A DNA stretch of 64,000 nt from Flavobacterium aquatile LMG 4008 = ATCC 11947 (GCF_000757385.1 NZ_JRHH01000003.1:434001-498000); one strand, 5' to 3'; shown: positions 19,902-29,228, counted from the stretch's first letter. Translations and numbers: made by a program. The notes: generated from the letters alone by a model not told the origin.

Positions 19902-21245
19902 TTATATTCCCAAATAATTACTCGGAGTAATTTGCATCAATTCGGCTTTAATTTCATTAGAAACTTTTAACGTTTGAATAAAATTATGAATCGCTTCTTT
20001 ATTGATAACTGTGTTAGTTCGAGTTAAATCTTTCAAAGCTTCATACGGATTTGGATAAGCTTCTCGACGTAAAATTGTTTGAATTGCTTCGGCTACAACT
20101 GCCCAATTTTTTTCTAAATCTTCGGCAAATTTAGCTTCGTTTAAAAGTAATTTGTTCAATCCTTTTAATGTCGCTTCAAATGCGATTAAGGTGTGACCAA
20201 TTGGAACTCCAATATTTCTTAAAACCGTACTATCAGTTAAATCGCGCTGTAATCTTGAAATAGGTAATTTTGCAGATAGATGTTCGAAAATAGCATTGGC
20301 AATTCCTAAATTACCTTCAGAATTTTCAAAATCAATTGGATTTACTTTGTGTGGCATTGCCGACGATCCAATTTCTCCAGCTTTGATTTTTTGTTTGAAA
20401 TATTCCATTGAAACATACGTCCAAATATCTCTGTCTAAGTCGATTAGGATGGTATTAATTCGTTTTAAAGCATCGAAAAAAGCTGCAAAATGATCGTAAT
20501 GTTCTATTTGAGTTGTTGGAAATGAATGGTGTAATCCTAAAATTGATTCTACAAAATCAGTTCCGAATTTTTTCCAATCGGTGTTAGGATATGCAACGTG
20601 ATGTGCATTGAAATTTCCTGTTGCGCCACCAAATTTTGCTGCAAACGGAATGTTAAACAACAAACGCATTTGTTCTTCTAAACGTTCTACAAAAACCAAA
20701 ATTTCTTTGCCCAATCGAGTAGGAGAAGCAGGCTGACCGTGCGTTCTAGCCAATAAAGGAATGTCTTTCCATTCAACGCTTAACTCTTTTAATTTAGAAA
20801 TTACAGCAATTAATCCAGGTAAATAGGCCTTTTCAAATGCGTCTTTTGTAGAAAGCGGAATGGCAGTATTGTTGATGTCTTGAGAAGTCAATCCGAAGTG
20901 AATGAACTCTTTATATTTGTCTAATCCTAATGCATCAAATTTGGTTTTAATGAAATATTCAACGGCTTTTACGTCGTGATTAGTCGTTTTTTCGGTTTCT
21001 TTTATCCAAAGTGCATCTTCCGTAGAAAAGTTGGCATAGATTTTACGTAAATCATCAAAGGTTGCTTTATTCACGCCAGAAAGTTGTGGTAAATCGGCTT
21101 CGCACAGCGCAATAAAATATTCAACTTCTACTAAAACTCTATATTTTATAAGTGCTTCTTCTGAAAAGAATTGTGATAAAGAAACGGTTTTGCTTCTATA
21201 TCTTCCGTCAATTGGAGAAATAGCGTTTAATTCTGTTAGTTGCAT
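19902..21245 (-). CDS. purB: Adenylosuccinate lyase
   Basis: A 447-aa member of the fumarase/aspartase superfamily that releases fumarate at two purine steps (SAICAR to AICAR and adenylosuccinate to AMP). Conserved regions are all present: TTNHDVKAVEYFIK (87-100), FGLTSQDINNTAIP (117-130), ARTHGQPASPTRLGKE with the catalytic His at 169, and the signature loop GSSAMPHKVNPIDFENSEG at 293-311 with the catalytic Ser. The length and layout match the longer E. coli-type PurB. It is single-cistron with its own promoter box and terminator. Confidence 0.98.
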   Translation of the reverse strand: MQLTELNAISPIDGRYRSKTVSLSQFFSEEALIKYRVLVEVEYFIALCEADLPQLSGVNKATFDDLRKIYANFSTEDALWIKETEKTTNHDVKAVEYFIKTKFDALGLDKYKEFIHFGLTSQDINNTAIPLSTKDAFEKAYLPGLIAVISKLKELSVEWKDIPLLARTHGQPASPTRLGKEILVFVERLEEQMRLLFNIPFAAKFGGATGNFNAHHVAYPNTDWKKFGTDFVESILGLHHSFPTTQIEHYDHFAAFFDALKRINTILIDLDRDIWTYVSMEYFKQKIKAGEIGSSAMPHKVNPIDFENSEGNLGIANAIFEHLSAKLPISRLQRDLTDSTVLRNIGVPIGHTLIAFEATLKGLNKLLLNEAKFAEDLEKNWAVVAEAIQTILRREAYPNPYEALKDLTRTNTVINKEAIHNFIQTLKVSNEIKAELMQITPSNYLGI

Positions 21246-21299
21246 TTTTGTTGTGTGTTTATTCTGAACTTGTTTCAGAAACTAGTTATTTTGAAGTTG

Positions 21300-21307
21300 C
21301 AAAAATA
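21300..21307 (-). promoter_or_regulatory. TAnnTTTG promoter box for purB
   Basis: TATTTTTG on the minus strand, about 55 bases before the purB ATG. Confidence 0.5.
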
Positions 21308-21320
21308 GTTAAACGATTTT

Positions 21321-21395
21321 AGAATACAGAATATAGAACAAAGAAAATAGACTATCCACAAAATCTATTTTCTATACTATATATTCTATACTCTT
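21321..21395. repeat. AT-rich inverted repeat overlapping the sirtuin stop
   Basis: An imperfect inverted repeat of about 31-bp arms built from AGAATATAGA and AAGAAAATAGA-type blocks. The loop is CTATCCACAAAA. The sirtuin stop codon (21386-21388) is inside the right arm. Related blocks recur at 34044-34112 and 52395-52435. Confidence 0.65.
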
Positions 21396-22075
21396 TTCAT
21401 TAATATCTCTCTTAAAAATTGAACACCTTCTGTAGCATTCATCGGAATTATTTCAACTGGATTTGATAAATTTTTAATCGTTGCCGGATTTGGATCGATA
21501 TAATAAATAGGAACATTTGGTAGTGTAAATTCTACCAAACCAGCTGCTGGATATACTTGTAATGAAGTTCCAATAACAGCAAAATAATCAGCTTGTTGCG
21601 TTATTACTAAAGCTTCTTCAAGTGCTGGAACATCTTCGCCAAACCATACAATATGTGGACGAAGCTGAAACCCATTGGCATCTAAATCGCCAGTTTTTAA
21701 ATCGATTTTCCAATCGAGAATATTGTTTTTATCTATTATGCTACGAACTTTAAATAATTCACCATGAAGATGTAAAACCTTTGAACTTCCTGCTCGTTCG
21801 TGCAAATTATCTACGTTTTGAGTGATGATGTGAACGTCGAAATCATTTTCTAATTCGGCTAAAATTTTATGTCCTAAATTGGGTTGAACTTCATGCAGTT
21901 GTTTTCTTCTTTGGTTGTAAAAATCCAAAACTAATTCTTGATTTTTGCGCCAACCCTCAGGTGTTGCAACATCCATAACGTTATGACCTTCCCAAAGTCC
22001 GTCACTGTCTCGAAAAGTTTTGATACCGCTTTCTGCTGAAATTCCGGCACCAGTTAAAACAACTAATTTTTTCAT
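21386..22075 (-). CDS. cobB: Sir2-family NAD-dependent protein deacylase
   Basis: A 229-aa sirtuin that removes acyl groups from lysines using NAD. The NAD pocket is GAGISAESGIKTFRDSDGLW (residues about 8-27), the second NAD motif TQNVDNLHERAGS, the catalytic His lies in HLHGELF, and FGEDVP follows. The FYNQRR segment aligns with the Tyr-x-x-Arg pair that gives SIRT5/CobB class III enzymes their succinyl- and malonyl-lysine preference. The zinc-ribbon cysteines are absent. The ATG at 22075 was chosen because MKKLVVLTGAGIS is the normal start; the frame is open to 22123. It is divergent from the TrmH-type gene with a 61-base gap. Confidence 0.92.
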   Translation of the reverse strand: MKKLVVLTGAGISAESGIKTFRDSDGLWEGHNVMDVATPEGWRKNQELVLDFYNQRRKQLHEVQPNLGHKILAELENDFDVHIITQNVDNLHERAGSSKVLHLHGELFKVRSIIDKNNILDWKIDLKTGDLDANGFQLRPHIVWFGEDVPALEEALVITQQADYFAVIGTSLQVYPAAGLVEFTLPNVPIYYIDPNPATIKNLSNPVEIIPMNATEGVQFLREILMKRV

Positions 22076-22111
22076 TGTATTTAATTTCGATTTAAAGCTA
22101 GTCTTTTTTGT

Positions 22112-22128
22112 TATTTTTGCCAAAATTA
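22112..22128. promoter_or_regulatory. Interleaved divergent promoter boxes
   Basis: TATTTTTG (22112-22119, plus) would serve the TrmH-type gene 17 bases downstream. TAATTTTG (22128-22121, minus) would serve the sirtuin. The two boxes sit side by side, so polymerase could hardly occupy both at once. Confidence 0.4.
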
Positions 22129-22136
22129 TTTTTCCA

Positions 22137-22799
22137 ATGGTCGATTTAGATTACTTAGCGTTTTTAGAAAATATACTTACCGATAAAAGAAAGGAACGAT
22201 TTCAACAGGTTTTGTCGAAAAGGACAAATCATTTTACTATTGCCATGGAAGATATTTTTCAGTTACACAATACAAGTGCGGTGATGCGCAGTTGCGAGGT
22301 TTTTGGAATTCAGCAACTCAATGTAATTGAAGAACGTTATACCAAATCTATCGATAAAGAAATTGCGATGGGTGCACAAAAATGGGTTGATGTAAATCGA
22401 TTTAATAGTATTTCTGGTTGTATTTCGAGCATGAAAAGTAAAGGTTATCAAATAATTGCAACAACTCCGCATGAAAATGATTGTGATTTAGACGATTTTG
22501 ATATTTCGAAACCATGTGCTTTATTTTTTGGAACAGAACGCGATGGATTATCAGAGGAAGTACTTCAAAATGCAGATGGATTTTTAAAAATTCCGATGGC
22601 TGGATTTACTGAAAGTTTGAATATTTCGGTTTCGGCAGCGATTATCATTCAGAATATTATGAGCCGATTGCATAAATCGGATATCAAATGGCAATTATCT
22701 GAAGAGGAAATTTTAGAAAAGCGATTACAATGGGCGAAAAATACCATTAAAGATATTAAACGAATTGAAGAAAGATACTATAGCGAAGTTAAAAAATAA
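22137..22799 (+). CDS. TrmH-like tRNA/rRNA 2'-O-methyltransferase (SPOUT)
   Basis: A 220-aa SpoU-family enzyme. The three motifs are present: HNTSAVMRSCEVFGIQQLNVIE (motif 1 with the catalytic Arg), CALFFGTERDGLSEEVL (motif 2), and IPMAGFTESLNISVSAAII (motif 3, knot). N- and C-terminal extensions resemble TrmH, which methylates G18 of tRNAs, but related enzymes act on rRNA. The frame is open upstream to 22020, inside the sirtuin gene; ATG 22137 is preferred because it follows a promoter box and starts the conserved region. Its last 11 bases overlap the convergent lipoprotein gene. Confidence 0.9.
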   Translation: MVDLDYLAFLENILTDKRKERFQQVLSKRTNHFTIAMEDIFQLHNTSAVMRSCEVFGIQQLNVIEERYTKSIDKEIAMGAQKWVDVNRFNSISGCISSMKSKGYQIIATTPHENDCDLDDFDISKPCALFFGTERDGLSEEVLQNADGFLKIPMAGFTESLNISVSAAIIIQNIMSRLHKSDIKWQLSEEEILEKRLQWAKNTIKDIKRIEERYYSEVKK

Positions 22800-23517
22800 C
22801 TTCGCTTTTAAATTGAATATCGTTGATGTCGTCCGGATTTAGTTCGTATCGGTAAAGTCCGTTTTCTCCAATTGCATAGAACGTGTTTCCGTTGATAATA
22901 ATATCAAAACAATTTTTGTCGATTGTATTCACCAAAATTGGTTCGATTGGATTTTGAATGTCAAATATTTTAATCACATCATCACAAACAAATAAATAAT
23001 CATTGTAAAGACTTAGTCCTTTTGGATAGGTTAAATTTCTAGAATGAATTAATAGTGGATTATTGATGTCTGATGTATCATAAACTTGAAGCACATTTAA
23101 GTTGTTGCCACAAAACGTTCCTGAATGAAGTGTAACAAATGAATTCGTTGCATTAGCAACCACAGGATCGCAAGATGTAAAATGTTGAGCTTGTGATAAA
23201 AGAACTGGATTTTCGGGATTTTCAATCGAATAAATGAACATACCGTTTCTTGATCCAACAAATAAGTAGTTTTCAAAAGAGAATAATGTTTCAATATTAA
23301 AACCAATTTCAACTTCGTTTACGCTCACTGGTGTTGAAGGATTTAGCAAGGAAAAAACATTTAATTTGGAATTGTCCACACCATAAAGATAGTTTCCTTT
23401 GAGTGCAAAAATTGCTAATGAACCACCTTGACCATCTTTAGTTGAAGCGTTGTCTTGGTCATTCGAACAAGCAGAAATTACAAATGTTATAAGTAAAAAG
23501 TATATAATTTTTTTCAT
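22789..23517 (-). CDS. Lipoprotein with LVIVD-type beta-propeller repeats
   Basis: A 242-aa lipoprotein (MKKIIYFLLITFVISACSN, lipobox Cys 17). The body consists of repeats of the form Y-L-F/Y-V-x-D-x-x-L-x-V-F/Y-D-I-x-N-P-x-x-P (for example VFSLLNPSTPV, IYSIENPENPV, VYDTSDINNPL, IFDIQNPIEPI), which is the LVIVD propeller pattern. Its function is unknown; surface-exposed or periplasmic location is inferred. It starts 2 bases after the stop of the lipoprotein gene upstream. The ATG at 23517 gives the clean signal; an earlier ATG at 23538 would overlap the upstream gene. Confidence 0.8.
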   Translation of the reverse strand: MKKIIYFLLITFVISACSNDQDNASTKDGQGGSLAIFALKGNYLYGVDNSKLNVFSLLNPSTPVSVNEVEIGFNIETLFSFENYLFVGSRNGMFIYSIENPENPVLLSQAQHFTSCDPVVANATNSFVTLHSGTFCGNNLNVLQVYDTSDINNPLLIHSRNLTYPKGLSLYNDYLFVCDDVIKIFDIQNPIEPILVNTIDKNCFDIIINGNTFYAIGENGLYRYELNPDDINDIQFKSEVIF

Positions 23518-23519
23518 GA

Positions 23520-24011
23520 TTAATTTGAGTTTGTCCAATCAATTACTACTTGGTTTTCTTTTGCCTTAGCAGTAAAACCATCAGGAGAGATTTTAGGTGG
23601 GAATGCGTTTTTAATTCTATTAGTAACAGTTATTGAATTGGTTAAAACACTATAATTTATACTCACTAAATCTGTTGCTTGATTAATGTATAAAATATTA
23701 TTTCTTATAGCTACATCAGTTGCTCCAGGTATTTTGATGTAACCAATTGCAATAGGATTTGTTGGATTGGAATAATTGAAGACTTGAAATCCTTTATTTA
23801 CATCATTAAGATACATTAATTGATCAATTATGTAAATTTTACCAGAATTTACAGAAGGTTTTGCAGGTTCAAGTTGAATTGAATTTTCAAAAGTAGAACG
23901 TTTTAAGTAAACTGGCTTAAAACTACTTTTGGGTTCAGGTTCGGTGAAAGAGATGCAACTTGAGGATAATGTGCTAACTGCTAATAGTAAAAAAATCATA
24001 ATTTTATTCAT
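23520..24011 (-). CDS. Lipoprotein, LVIVD-related
   Basis: A 163-aa lipoprotein (lipobox STLSSSCIS). It shows one or two propeller-like blades (YIIDQLMYLNDVNKGFQVF NYSNPTNP, then ATDVAIRNNILYINQATDLV). It heads a two-gene operon with the longer LVIVD lipoprotein and the two are likely paralogues or partners. Function unknown. Confidence 0.72.
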   Translation of the reverse strand: MNKIMIFLLLAVSTLSSSCISFTEPEPKSSFKPVYLKRSTFENSIQLEPAKPSVNSGKIYIIDQLMYLNDVNKGFQVFNYSNPTNPIAIGYIKIPGATDVAIRNNILYINQATDLVSINYSVLTNSITVTNRIKNAFPPKISPDGFTAKAKENQVVIDWTNSN

Positions 24012-24169
24012 AGTGTTTTTCTTTATTGGATGCTTTATTTTATAAATGGTTGCGTTACTAAATTGTTATCAAAATAATTTAAAAAAAATCCTACAGCAAT
24101 AGTACAGTTTTTAAAAGCAGTTAAAGAATTATTTTAAAATAAAACTTACATTTGAAAAAATAAATTAAA

Positions 24170-24598
24170 ATGATACTAAACCCAAAAAACGGAATAGATA
24201 AACTACTTTTTGGAATGCAACAAAAAGATGTAGAAGCTATTTATGGTAAGCCAGATAAGGAATTTAAAGACGATGATGAAAACGTAATTTATCTTTACAA
24301 TAATGAAAAATTTAGGCTGACTTTTTACGAAGATGAAAATTTTAAATTAGGATATATTATTTCTTCTAATCCTGAATTGCTTTTATTTGATAAAAAAATT
24401 ATCGGTAGAAATTGTATCGAATTAAAAGCCGAATTACCATTTAAATCTTGGGAAGTAGAAGATTTCGATTCAACAGAAAACCATTTTAACGAAAGTAATT
24501 GGTTGACATTGCAATCAGAATTCGGAATTGTGATTAGAGTTGAAATAGGAGCAATCATTAACGATAATGATGAATTGGAATGGAAATTTAAAAAATAA
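24170..24598 (+). CDS. Hypothetical protein, cytoplasmic
   Basis: A 142-aa acidic protein without signal peptide or membrane segment. It begins MILNPKNGIDKLLFGMQQKD and has alternating short strands with many Asp, Glu and Asn. The opening NGIDKLLFGMQQKDVEAIYG KPD is reminiscent of proteins that measure a small ligand or of polymorphic-toxin immunity proteins, but no family can be named. It is monocistronic and divergent from the lipoprotein pair, ending at a strong bidirectional terminator. There is no toxin gene nearby. Confidence 0.7.
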   Translation: MILNPKNGIDKLLFGMQQKDVEAIYGKPDKEFKDDDENVIYLYNNEKFRLTFYEDENFKLGYIISSNPELLLFDKKIIGRNCIELKAELPFKSWEVEDFDSTENHFNESNWLTLQSEFGIVIRVEIGAIINDNDELEWKFKK

Positions 24599-24600
24599 AA

Positions 24601-24631
24601 AAAAGGCGTAAAAAATAATTTTACGCCTTTT
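24601..24631. terminator. Bidirectional intrinsic terminator
   Basis: Stem AAAAGGCGTAAAA / TTTTACGCCTTTT with a 5-nt loop, between convergent genes. Confidence 0.9.
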
Positions 24632-24650
24632 TTTATATCTTACTATTAAA

Positions 24651-25940
24651 TTATTTTGGCATTGCTTCCAATAATTCCACTTCGAAAATAATGTTTGCAT
24701 TTGGAGGAATAACGCCACCAGCACCACGTTCTCCATAACCAAGATTTGATGGAATAAATAAAGTTGCTTTATCTCCAAACGACATTAAATTTAGTCCTTC
24801 AATAAAACCTGGAATGAATTGGTATTTTCCAGCTTGAGCACCCATTGGTCTGTAACCACCTTGATTGGCTCTGTTTTGATCGAATTTTCCGAAAGTTTTA
24901 TTTACTTCTTCGTAGCTACTGTCAAATAATGCTCCGTCTTCTAGATAACCTGCATAATGAATGTAAACATTTGTTCCATCTGCTGGTTTAACTCCAGTTC
25001 CTTTTTGTGTTATAACATACTGTAAACCAGAATCAGTTTTAATTGCTTTAGTTTTAACTGCATTTAAAGCACTAGCTTTTTCAGCCATAACTGTTCCAAA
25101 TTTAGCAGCATAGTCCTTTCTTTTTTGCTCATCAATAACAAGTTGCTTTTTTCTATTTGCTTCGGCTTGTTCTAATTGCTTCTTTTTGTTTTCTGCATCA
25201 ATTGCTGCTTGTTTTTTATCGTCTTCCGCTTTGTTGGCGAAATAATCTGCAAAAGTTTTAGCAGCATCAAATTTTGATGCTTCAGTTCCTTTTTTAGTGA
25301 TTTTGATGGTGTTAATTACATCATTTTGCTCAATTGCATTTACAATATCCATTCCTGTTACAACAATTCCAAAAACGGTATGTTTTCCGTCAAGGTGTGG
25401 TGTAGCTTTATGAGTAATGAAAAATTGAGAACCATTAGTTCTAGGTCCAGCATTTGCCATAGACAAAATTCCACCACTGTGGTGTTTTAAATCGGTAAAT
25501 TCATCTTTAAAAGCGTAACCTGGTCCACCAGAACCATTTCCGTCTGGATCACCACCTTGAATCATAAAATCTTTAATAACTCTGTGAAATTTAATTCCGT
25601 CATAGAATTTTTTTCCTTTGAATTTTTCAGCAACTTGAGAATTATTTCCTTCTGCTAAAGAAACAAAATTGGCAACTGTAACTGGCGCTTTTTTGTATTC
25701 TAATTGCACAACAATCTTACCTTTGTTAGTTTCAATTTCGGCAAATACACCTTCATTCGGATTTGCAACTGGCAATACTACCTGAGGTTTTACTTCAGAA
25801 ACTGTAGCTTTTGCAACTGGTTTAGTAGCATTGGTTGTAGTTTTAACAGGAGCTTTTGTAACTACTTTTTTCTTTGTTTGAGCATTTACCATTGTTAATC
25901 CTAAGAAAAACAAACAAATAATTTTAAATTTCATTTTCAT
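24651..25940 (-). CDS. Periplasmic cyclophilin-FKBP fusion peptidyl-prolyl isomerase
   Basis: A 429-aa exported isomerase that catalyses cis-trans turns at proline. A signal peptide (1-20) is followed by a low-complexity Lys/Thr/Val linker (about 21-62). The cyclophilin domain lies at about 65-225 ([36 protein letters not shown]). A Lys/Gln/Glu-rich coiled linker with many Ala lies at about 230-300. The FKBP domain is at about 305-427 ([37 protein letters not shown]). The Trp that contacts cyclosporin in CypA is His here ([11 protein letters not shown]). A 30-residue insert separates FDSS from the FIPGF strand. It is third in a minus-strand gldI cluster. Confidence 0.94.
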   Translation of the reverse strand: MKMKFKIICLFFLGLTMVNAQTKKKVVTKAPVKTTTNATKPVAKATVSEVKPQVVLPVANPNEGVFAEIETNKGKIVVQLEYKKAPVTVANFVSLAEGNNSQVAEKFKGKKFYDGIKFHRVIKDFMIQGGDPDGNGSGGPGYAFKDEFTDLKHHSGGILSMANAGPRTNGSQFFITHKATPHLDGKHTVFGIVVTGMDIVNAIEQNDVINTIKITKKGTEASKFDAAKTFADYFANKAEDDKKQAAIDAENKKKQLEQAEANRKKQLVIDEQKRKDYAAKFGTVMAEKASALNAVKTKAIKTDSGLQYVITQKGTGVKPADGTNVYIHYAGYLEDGALFDSSYEEVNKTFGKFDQNRANQGGYRPMGAQAGKYQFIPGFIEGLNLMSFGDKATLFIPSNLGYGERGAGGVIPPNANIIFEVELLEAMPK

Positions 25941-25954
25941 TGTTATTTGATTTA

Positions 25955-27106
25955 TTATTTAATTCTATTATCTTCCATTGATTGAGGCGTAGTTCCTTTT
26001 AGCATTTCCACTTCAAAAATTATATTGGCATTTGGCGGAATCACATTTCCTGCACCATTTACTCCATATCCTAAATTAGATGGGATAAATAAAACAGCTT
26101 TGTCACCAACGCTCATTTTTGATAATCCTTCTTCAAAACCAGGAATCATAGCACCTTTCGAACCTATTGTAAAAGGCATTGGATTATAACCACCTTGAGC
26201 TTCTCTTTGAGCATTGTATTTTCCAAAAACTTTTGAAATTTCAATAAGGTTACTATCAAATAATGTTCCATCTTCTAAATAACCAGCGTAATTAAGTACT
26301 ACTTGAGTTCCTTTGCTTAACTTTTTTCCGTCGCCTTTAGTAATTATTTTGTAGATTAAACCAGAAGGTAATTTTGTTCCAGAAGCTTTATTCTCTGCAA
26401 AAAAAGCTAATTTTTCACTAATCACTTTAGCATATTCTTCCTTATACTTTTTCTGATTTGCTGCTTCAGCTTCGGCTTGTTGCTTCTGATTTTTAGATTC
26501 TACTTTGAAATAATCACTGAAAACTTTCACAGCATCAAATTTCTTTGCATCTTCACCTTTAACAATAATTTTAACCGAATTGATAGCGTCGTCCTGAACA
26601 ATTGCATTTACAACTTCCATTCCGTTTTCTACAACACGTCCAAAAATAGTGTGTAAACCGTCTAACCACGGAGTTTCTTTATGAGTAATAAAAAACTGAC
26701 TGCTGTTTGTTCCTGGACCAGAATTTGCCATAGCCAATAATCCGCCTTTATCAAATTTTAAATCGGTGATTTCATCTTTAAATTTATAACCACAATCTCC
26801 AGAACCATTTCCTAAAGGATCACCACCTTGAATCATAAAATCGGCAATAACTCTATGGAATTTTAAACCATCAAATAGTGGTTTGTTTTTTAAATTTTCA
26901 GATACAAACGGATTTGTTCCTTCTGCAAGTGTAACAAAATTAGCGACTGTTACTGGTGCTTTTTTATAATCTAATTCTAATAAAATGGTTCCTTTAGAAG
27001 TTTCCATTTCGGCGTATAATCCATCTTTTAGATTGGCGTGATCATCTTTACAAGAAGTGAAAAGAGTTGCAGTTGCAACAATCAATAGGCATAATAATTT
27101 CTTCAT
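25955..27106 (-). CDS. Cyclophilin-FKBP fusion lipoprotein (peptidyl-prolyl isomerase)
   Basis: A 383-aa paralogue of the downstream isomerase, lying 14 bases from it. It is a lipoprotein ([11 protein letters not shown]), so it should be membrane-anchored. The cyclophilin domain spans about 30-195 ([40 protein letters not shown], keeping the cyclosporin-contact Trp). The FKBP domain spans about 245-372 ([37 protein letters not shown]). The linker is shorter than in the other copy. It follows gldI by 18 bases in the same direction. Confidence 0.94.
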   Translation of the reverse strand: MKKLLCLLIVATATLFTSCKDDHANLKDGLYAEMETSKGTILLELDYKKAPVTVANFVTLAEGTNPFVSENLKNKPLFDGLKFHRVIADFMIQGGDPLGNGSGDCGYKFKDEITDLKFDKGGLLAMANSGPGTNSSQFFITHKETPWLDGLHTIFGRVVENGMEVVNAIVQDDAINSVKIIVKGEDAKKFDAVKVFSDYFKVESKNQKQQAEAEAANQKKYKEEYAKVISEKLAFFAENKASGTKLPSGLIYKIITKGDGKKLSKGTQVVLNYAGYLEDGTLFDSNLIEISKVFGKYNAQREAQGGYNPMPFTIGSKGAMIPGFEEGLSKMSVGDKAVLFIPSNLGYGVNGAGNVIPPNANIIFEVEMLKGTTPQSMEDNRIK

Positions 27107-27124
27107 TTTTTGTTTATTCTACTT

Positions 27125-27676
27125 TTAGTTTTTGTTTTCTGGTTTAAAATCATTTAATGTTACCGTGCAAATAATTGGTTCGTTGGTTCCTATTTTGTCA
27201 TCATCACCATGATATCCAAAAGCCATGTGTGAAGGAAATAAAAAAGTAACTTTTTCAGTTTTATGCATCAATTTTATTCCATGACGCAAACCCATCATAA
27301 TATTTTGTTTATCAACAAGATAATTTTGTGGTTTTAGTTCTTCTTTGGTATAAATTACATTTCCTTTTAAATCTTTTATTTCATAATCAAAGAAAGCAAC
27401 ATCTCCTTTTTTCGGGCGCAATGTATCGGTCTCGTTTTTAACTTCATAATGATACCAATATCCTTTTTGCGAAGCCAAATATTGAATTTTTGGATTACTT
27501 TTTATAATAGAATCAATCTGTGCTTCTTCATTCTTTACCAGTTTTTTATTGCGCTCAACCGATTCATTCATGAACTCACCAGACGAACGAGAAACTGGCA
27601 TTCTAGCTTGTTGTTGCTTACAACTTACGAGTGCAAGAAGGGATAAAATAAGAAAGCTAATTTTTATATTTTTCAT
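27125..27676 (-). CDS. gldI: Gliding motility-associated FKBP-type isomerase lipoprotein GldI
   Basis: A 183-aa lipoprotein (lipobox LALVSCKQQ) with a C-terminal FKBP-type domain (DVAFFDYEIKDLKGNVIYTK; KVTFLFPSHMAFGYHGD). GldI is needed for gliding motility and T9SS function in Flavobacterium johnsoniae, probably by helping to fold gliding components in the periplasm. Substitutions in the FKBP core compared with FKBP12 mean that activity should not be assumed. It is first in the run of three isomerases, about 90 bases after the NrnA-like gene. Confidence 0.9.
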   Translation of the reverse strand: MKNIKISFLILSLLALVSCKQQQARMPVSRSSGEFMNESVERNKKLVKNEEAQIDSIIKSNPKIQYLASQKGYWYHYEVKNETDTLRPKKGDVAFFDYEIKDLKGNVIYTKEELKPQNYLVDKQNIMMGLRHGIKLMHKTEKVTFLFPSHMAFGYHGDDDKIGTNEPIICTVTLNDFKPENKN

Positions 27677-27765
27677 ATGTAAATATTATTTGATTTTTGG
27701 AGCATATGTATCGCTAATTTCATTGGTGTTTGCAAGCAAACTCGTGTTTATGGCGATTTCATATA

Positions 27766-28770
27766 TTAAATTGTAATTTTTGATACAATTTGTTCAAATT
27801 TTTTGATAGTATTTGCAAGAGAATCATTCGATTTTCCTCCAGCTGCATTAATGTGTCCGCCGCCATTAAAATGTTCTCTAGCAAATTGATTTACATCGAA
27901 ATCTCCTTGTGAACGAAACGATATTTTAACGATATTTTCATCTCTGTGTTCGATAAAAATTGCTGTAAAAACAATGCCTTTTATCGTTAAGCCATAATTT
28001 ACAATTCCTTCGGTGTCGCCTTTTACGTAGTTGAATTCGTCTAATTCTTTTTGAGATAACGAAATGTAAGATGTTTTCTTATCAAAAAACACTTTCATGT
28101 TTTGCAAAGCTCTTCCTAGTAATTGCAATCTCTCGTACGAATTATTATCGAAAAGTAAATTTGGAATTTCGGTATTTTCAACTCCCAATTCTATAAATTC
28201 TGCCACAATTCTATGCGTTGTTCCTGTTGTTTTTGGGAATCTAAATCCACCAGAATCCGTTAGAATTCCAGTGTAAAGACATGTTGCTATTGTTTTATCG
28301 ATAAGTGATTTTTGATTTAGAAGTACGATGAAATTGTAAATCATTTCACACGTAGAACCAAAAGAGGTATCAGAATATGTGAAAGTTGCATACGAATCGG
28401 GTAATTGATGGTGATCAATCATAATCATTGGAACTGTCAGTTTGTTTAAAACTTGCTCCATTTCGCCAGTTCTGTGCAAAGCATTGAAATCTAAAGTGAA
28501 AACTAGTTCAGCATCGTTGAGAATTTTAGTGCAATTTGCTCTGTCATTTTCATAAACTAAAACTGTTTCCGAAGCTGGTAACCACGCTAGAAATTCAGGA
28601 AAATCGTTGGGCGCAATTACAACTGGCTGATGATTTAACTTTACTAAAAAATGGTATAATCCTAAAGTCGAACCCATTGCATCTCCGTCTGGACTGCGAT
28701 GCGGAATAATAGCAATTTTCTTAGGTGTAGCCAATAATTCGGTTATGGCTTGAATGTCTTTTTCGTTCAT
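27766..28770 (-). CDS. nrnA: DHH-family phosphoesterase (NrnA-like)
   Basis: A 334-aa protein with the DHH/DHHA1 fold. Motifs: HRSPDGDAMGSTLGL (24-38), FTLDFNALHRTG, MIDHHQLPD (the DHH motif), and the C-terminal nucleotide loop GGGHINAAGGKS. NrnA-type enzymes degrade nanoRNA and can remove the 3' phosphate of pAp. Length fits. It lies ahead of gldI in the same direction with a moderate gap, an arrangement seen in other Flavobacteria as far as I recall. Confidence 0.92.
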   Translation of the reverse strand: MNEKDIQAITELLATPKKIAIIPHRSPDGDAMGSTLGLYHFLVKLNHQPVVIAPNDFPEFLAWLPASETVLVYENDRANCTKILNDAELVFTLDFNALHRTGEMEQVLNKLTVPMIMIDHHQLPDSYATFTYSDTSFGSTCEMIYNFIVLLNQKSLIDKTIATCLYTGILTDSGGFRFPKTTGTTHRIVAEFIELGVENTEIPNLLFDNNSYERLQLLGRALQNMKVFFDKKTSYISLSQKELDEFNYVKGDTEGIVNYGLTIKGIVFTAIFIEHRDENIVKISFRSQGDFDVNQFAREHFNGGGHINAAGGKSNDSLANTIKKFEQIVSKITI

Positions 28771-28832
28771 AGGTTGCGAAAATACTAAAAATTAACACAA
28801 ATAGTGCACAGATTAACACACATTTTTATGTT

Positions 28833-29204
28833 TTATTTAGAAACAAAAAGACCAAACCAAACAGCAAATAATCCAACTAGAATACTCAATCCAATGTAAG
28901 CAAAAGCTACTAACGAATTATTGTTCTGAAAAAGCGAATAATTTTCGTAACCAAAAGTTGAGAAAGTAGTAAATCCTCCACAAAAACCAGTGATTAAAAA
29001 CCACTTCAAATTGCTGTTTGCCAGATTATTTTTTTCTAAAATACCAAGAAGTAATCCAATTAAAAAGCAACCCAAAATATTAGTAATAAAAGTTGCCAAC
29101 GGAAAATGATTGGACCAATATTTATTTACCAAAACCGAAGTTAAATAACGTAAAACACTACCAATGGCGCCACCGATTGCTATGTAGAGAATTGTTTTGA
29201 GCAT
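28833..29204 (-). CDS. crcB: Fluoride ion channel CrcB/Fluc
   Basis: A 123-aa, four-helix protein of the Fluc family that exports fluoride as a dual-topology dimer. Diagnostic motifs are GGAIGSVLRYLTS (11-23), TNILGCFLIGLLLG, and TGFCGGFTTFSTFGYE, whose Phe-box lines the pore. No fluoride riboswitch was found upstream. A TACATTTG box (29221-29228, minus) lies 16 bases before the start. Only a single subunit gene is present, consistent with a homodimer. Confidence 0.95.
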   Translation of the reverse strand: MLKTILYIAIGGAIGSVLRYLTSVLVNKYWSNHFPLATFITNILGCFLIGLLLGILEKNNLANSNLKWFLITGFCGGFTTFSTFGYENYSLFQNNNSLVAFAYIGLSILVGLFAVWFGLFVSK

Positions 29205-29220
29205 GATTTTAATTTGAATT

Positions 29221-29228
29221 CAAATGTA
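29221..29228 (-). promoter_or_regulatory. TAnnTTTG promoter box for crcB
   Basis: TACATTTG on the minus strand, 16 bases before the crcB ATG. Confidence 0.5.

Noticed and set aside
22020..22136. Longer N-terminus for the TrmH-type gene
   Set aside because: It would overlap the sirtuin gene and cross two promoter boxes; ATG 22137 starts the conserved region.
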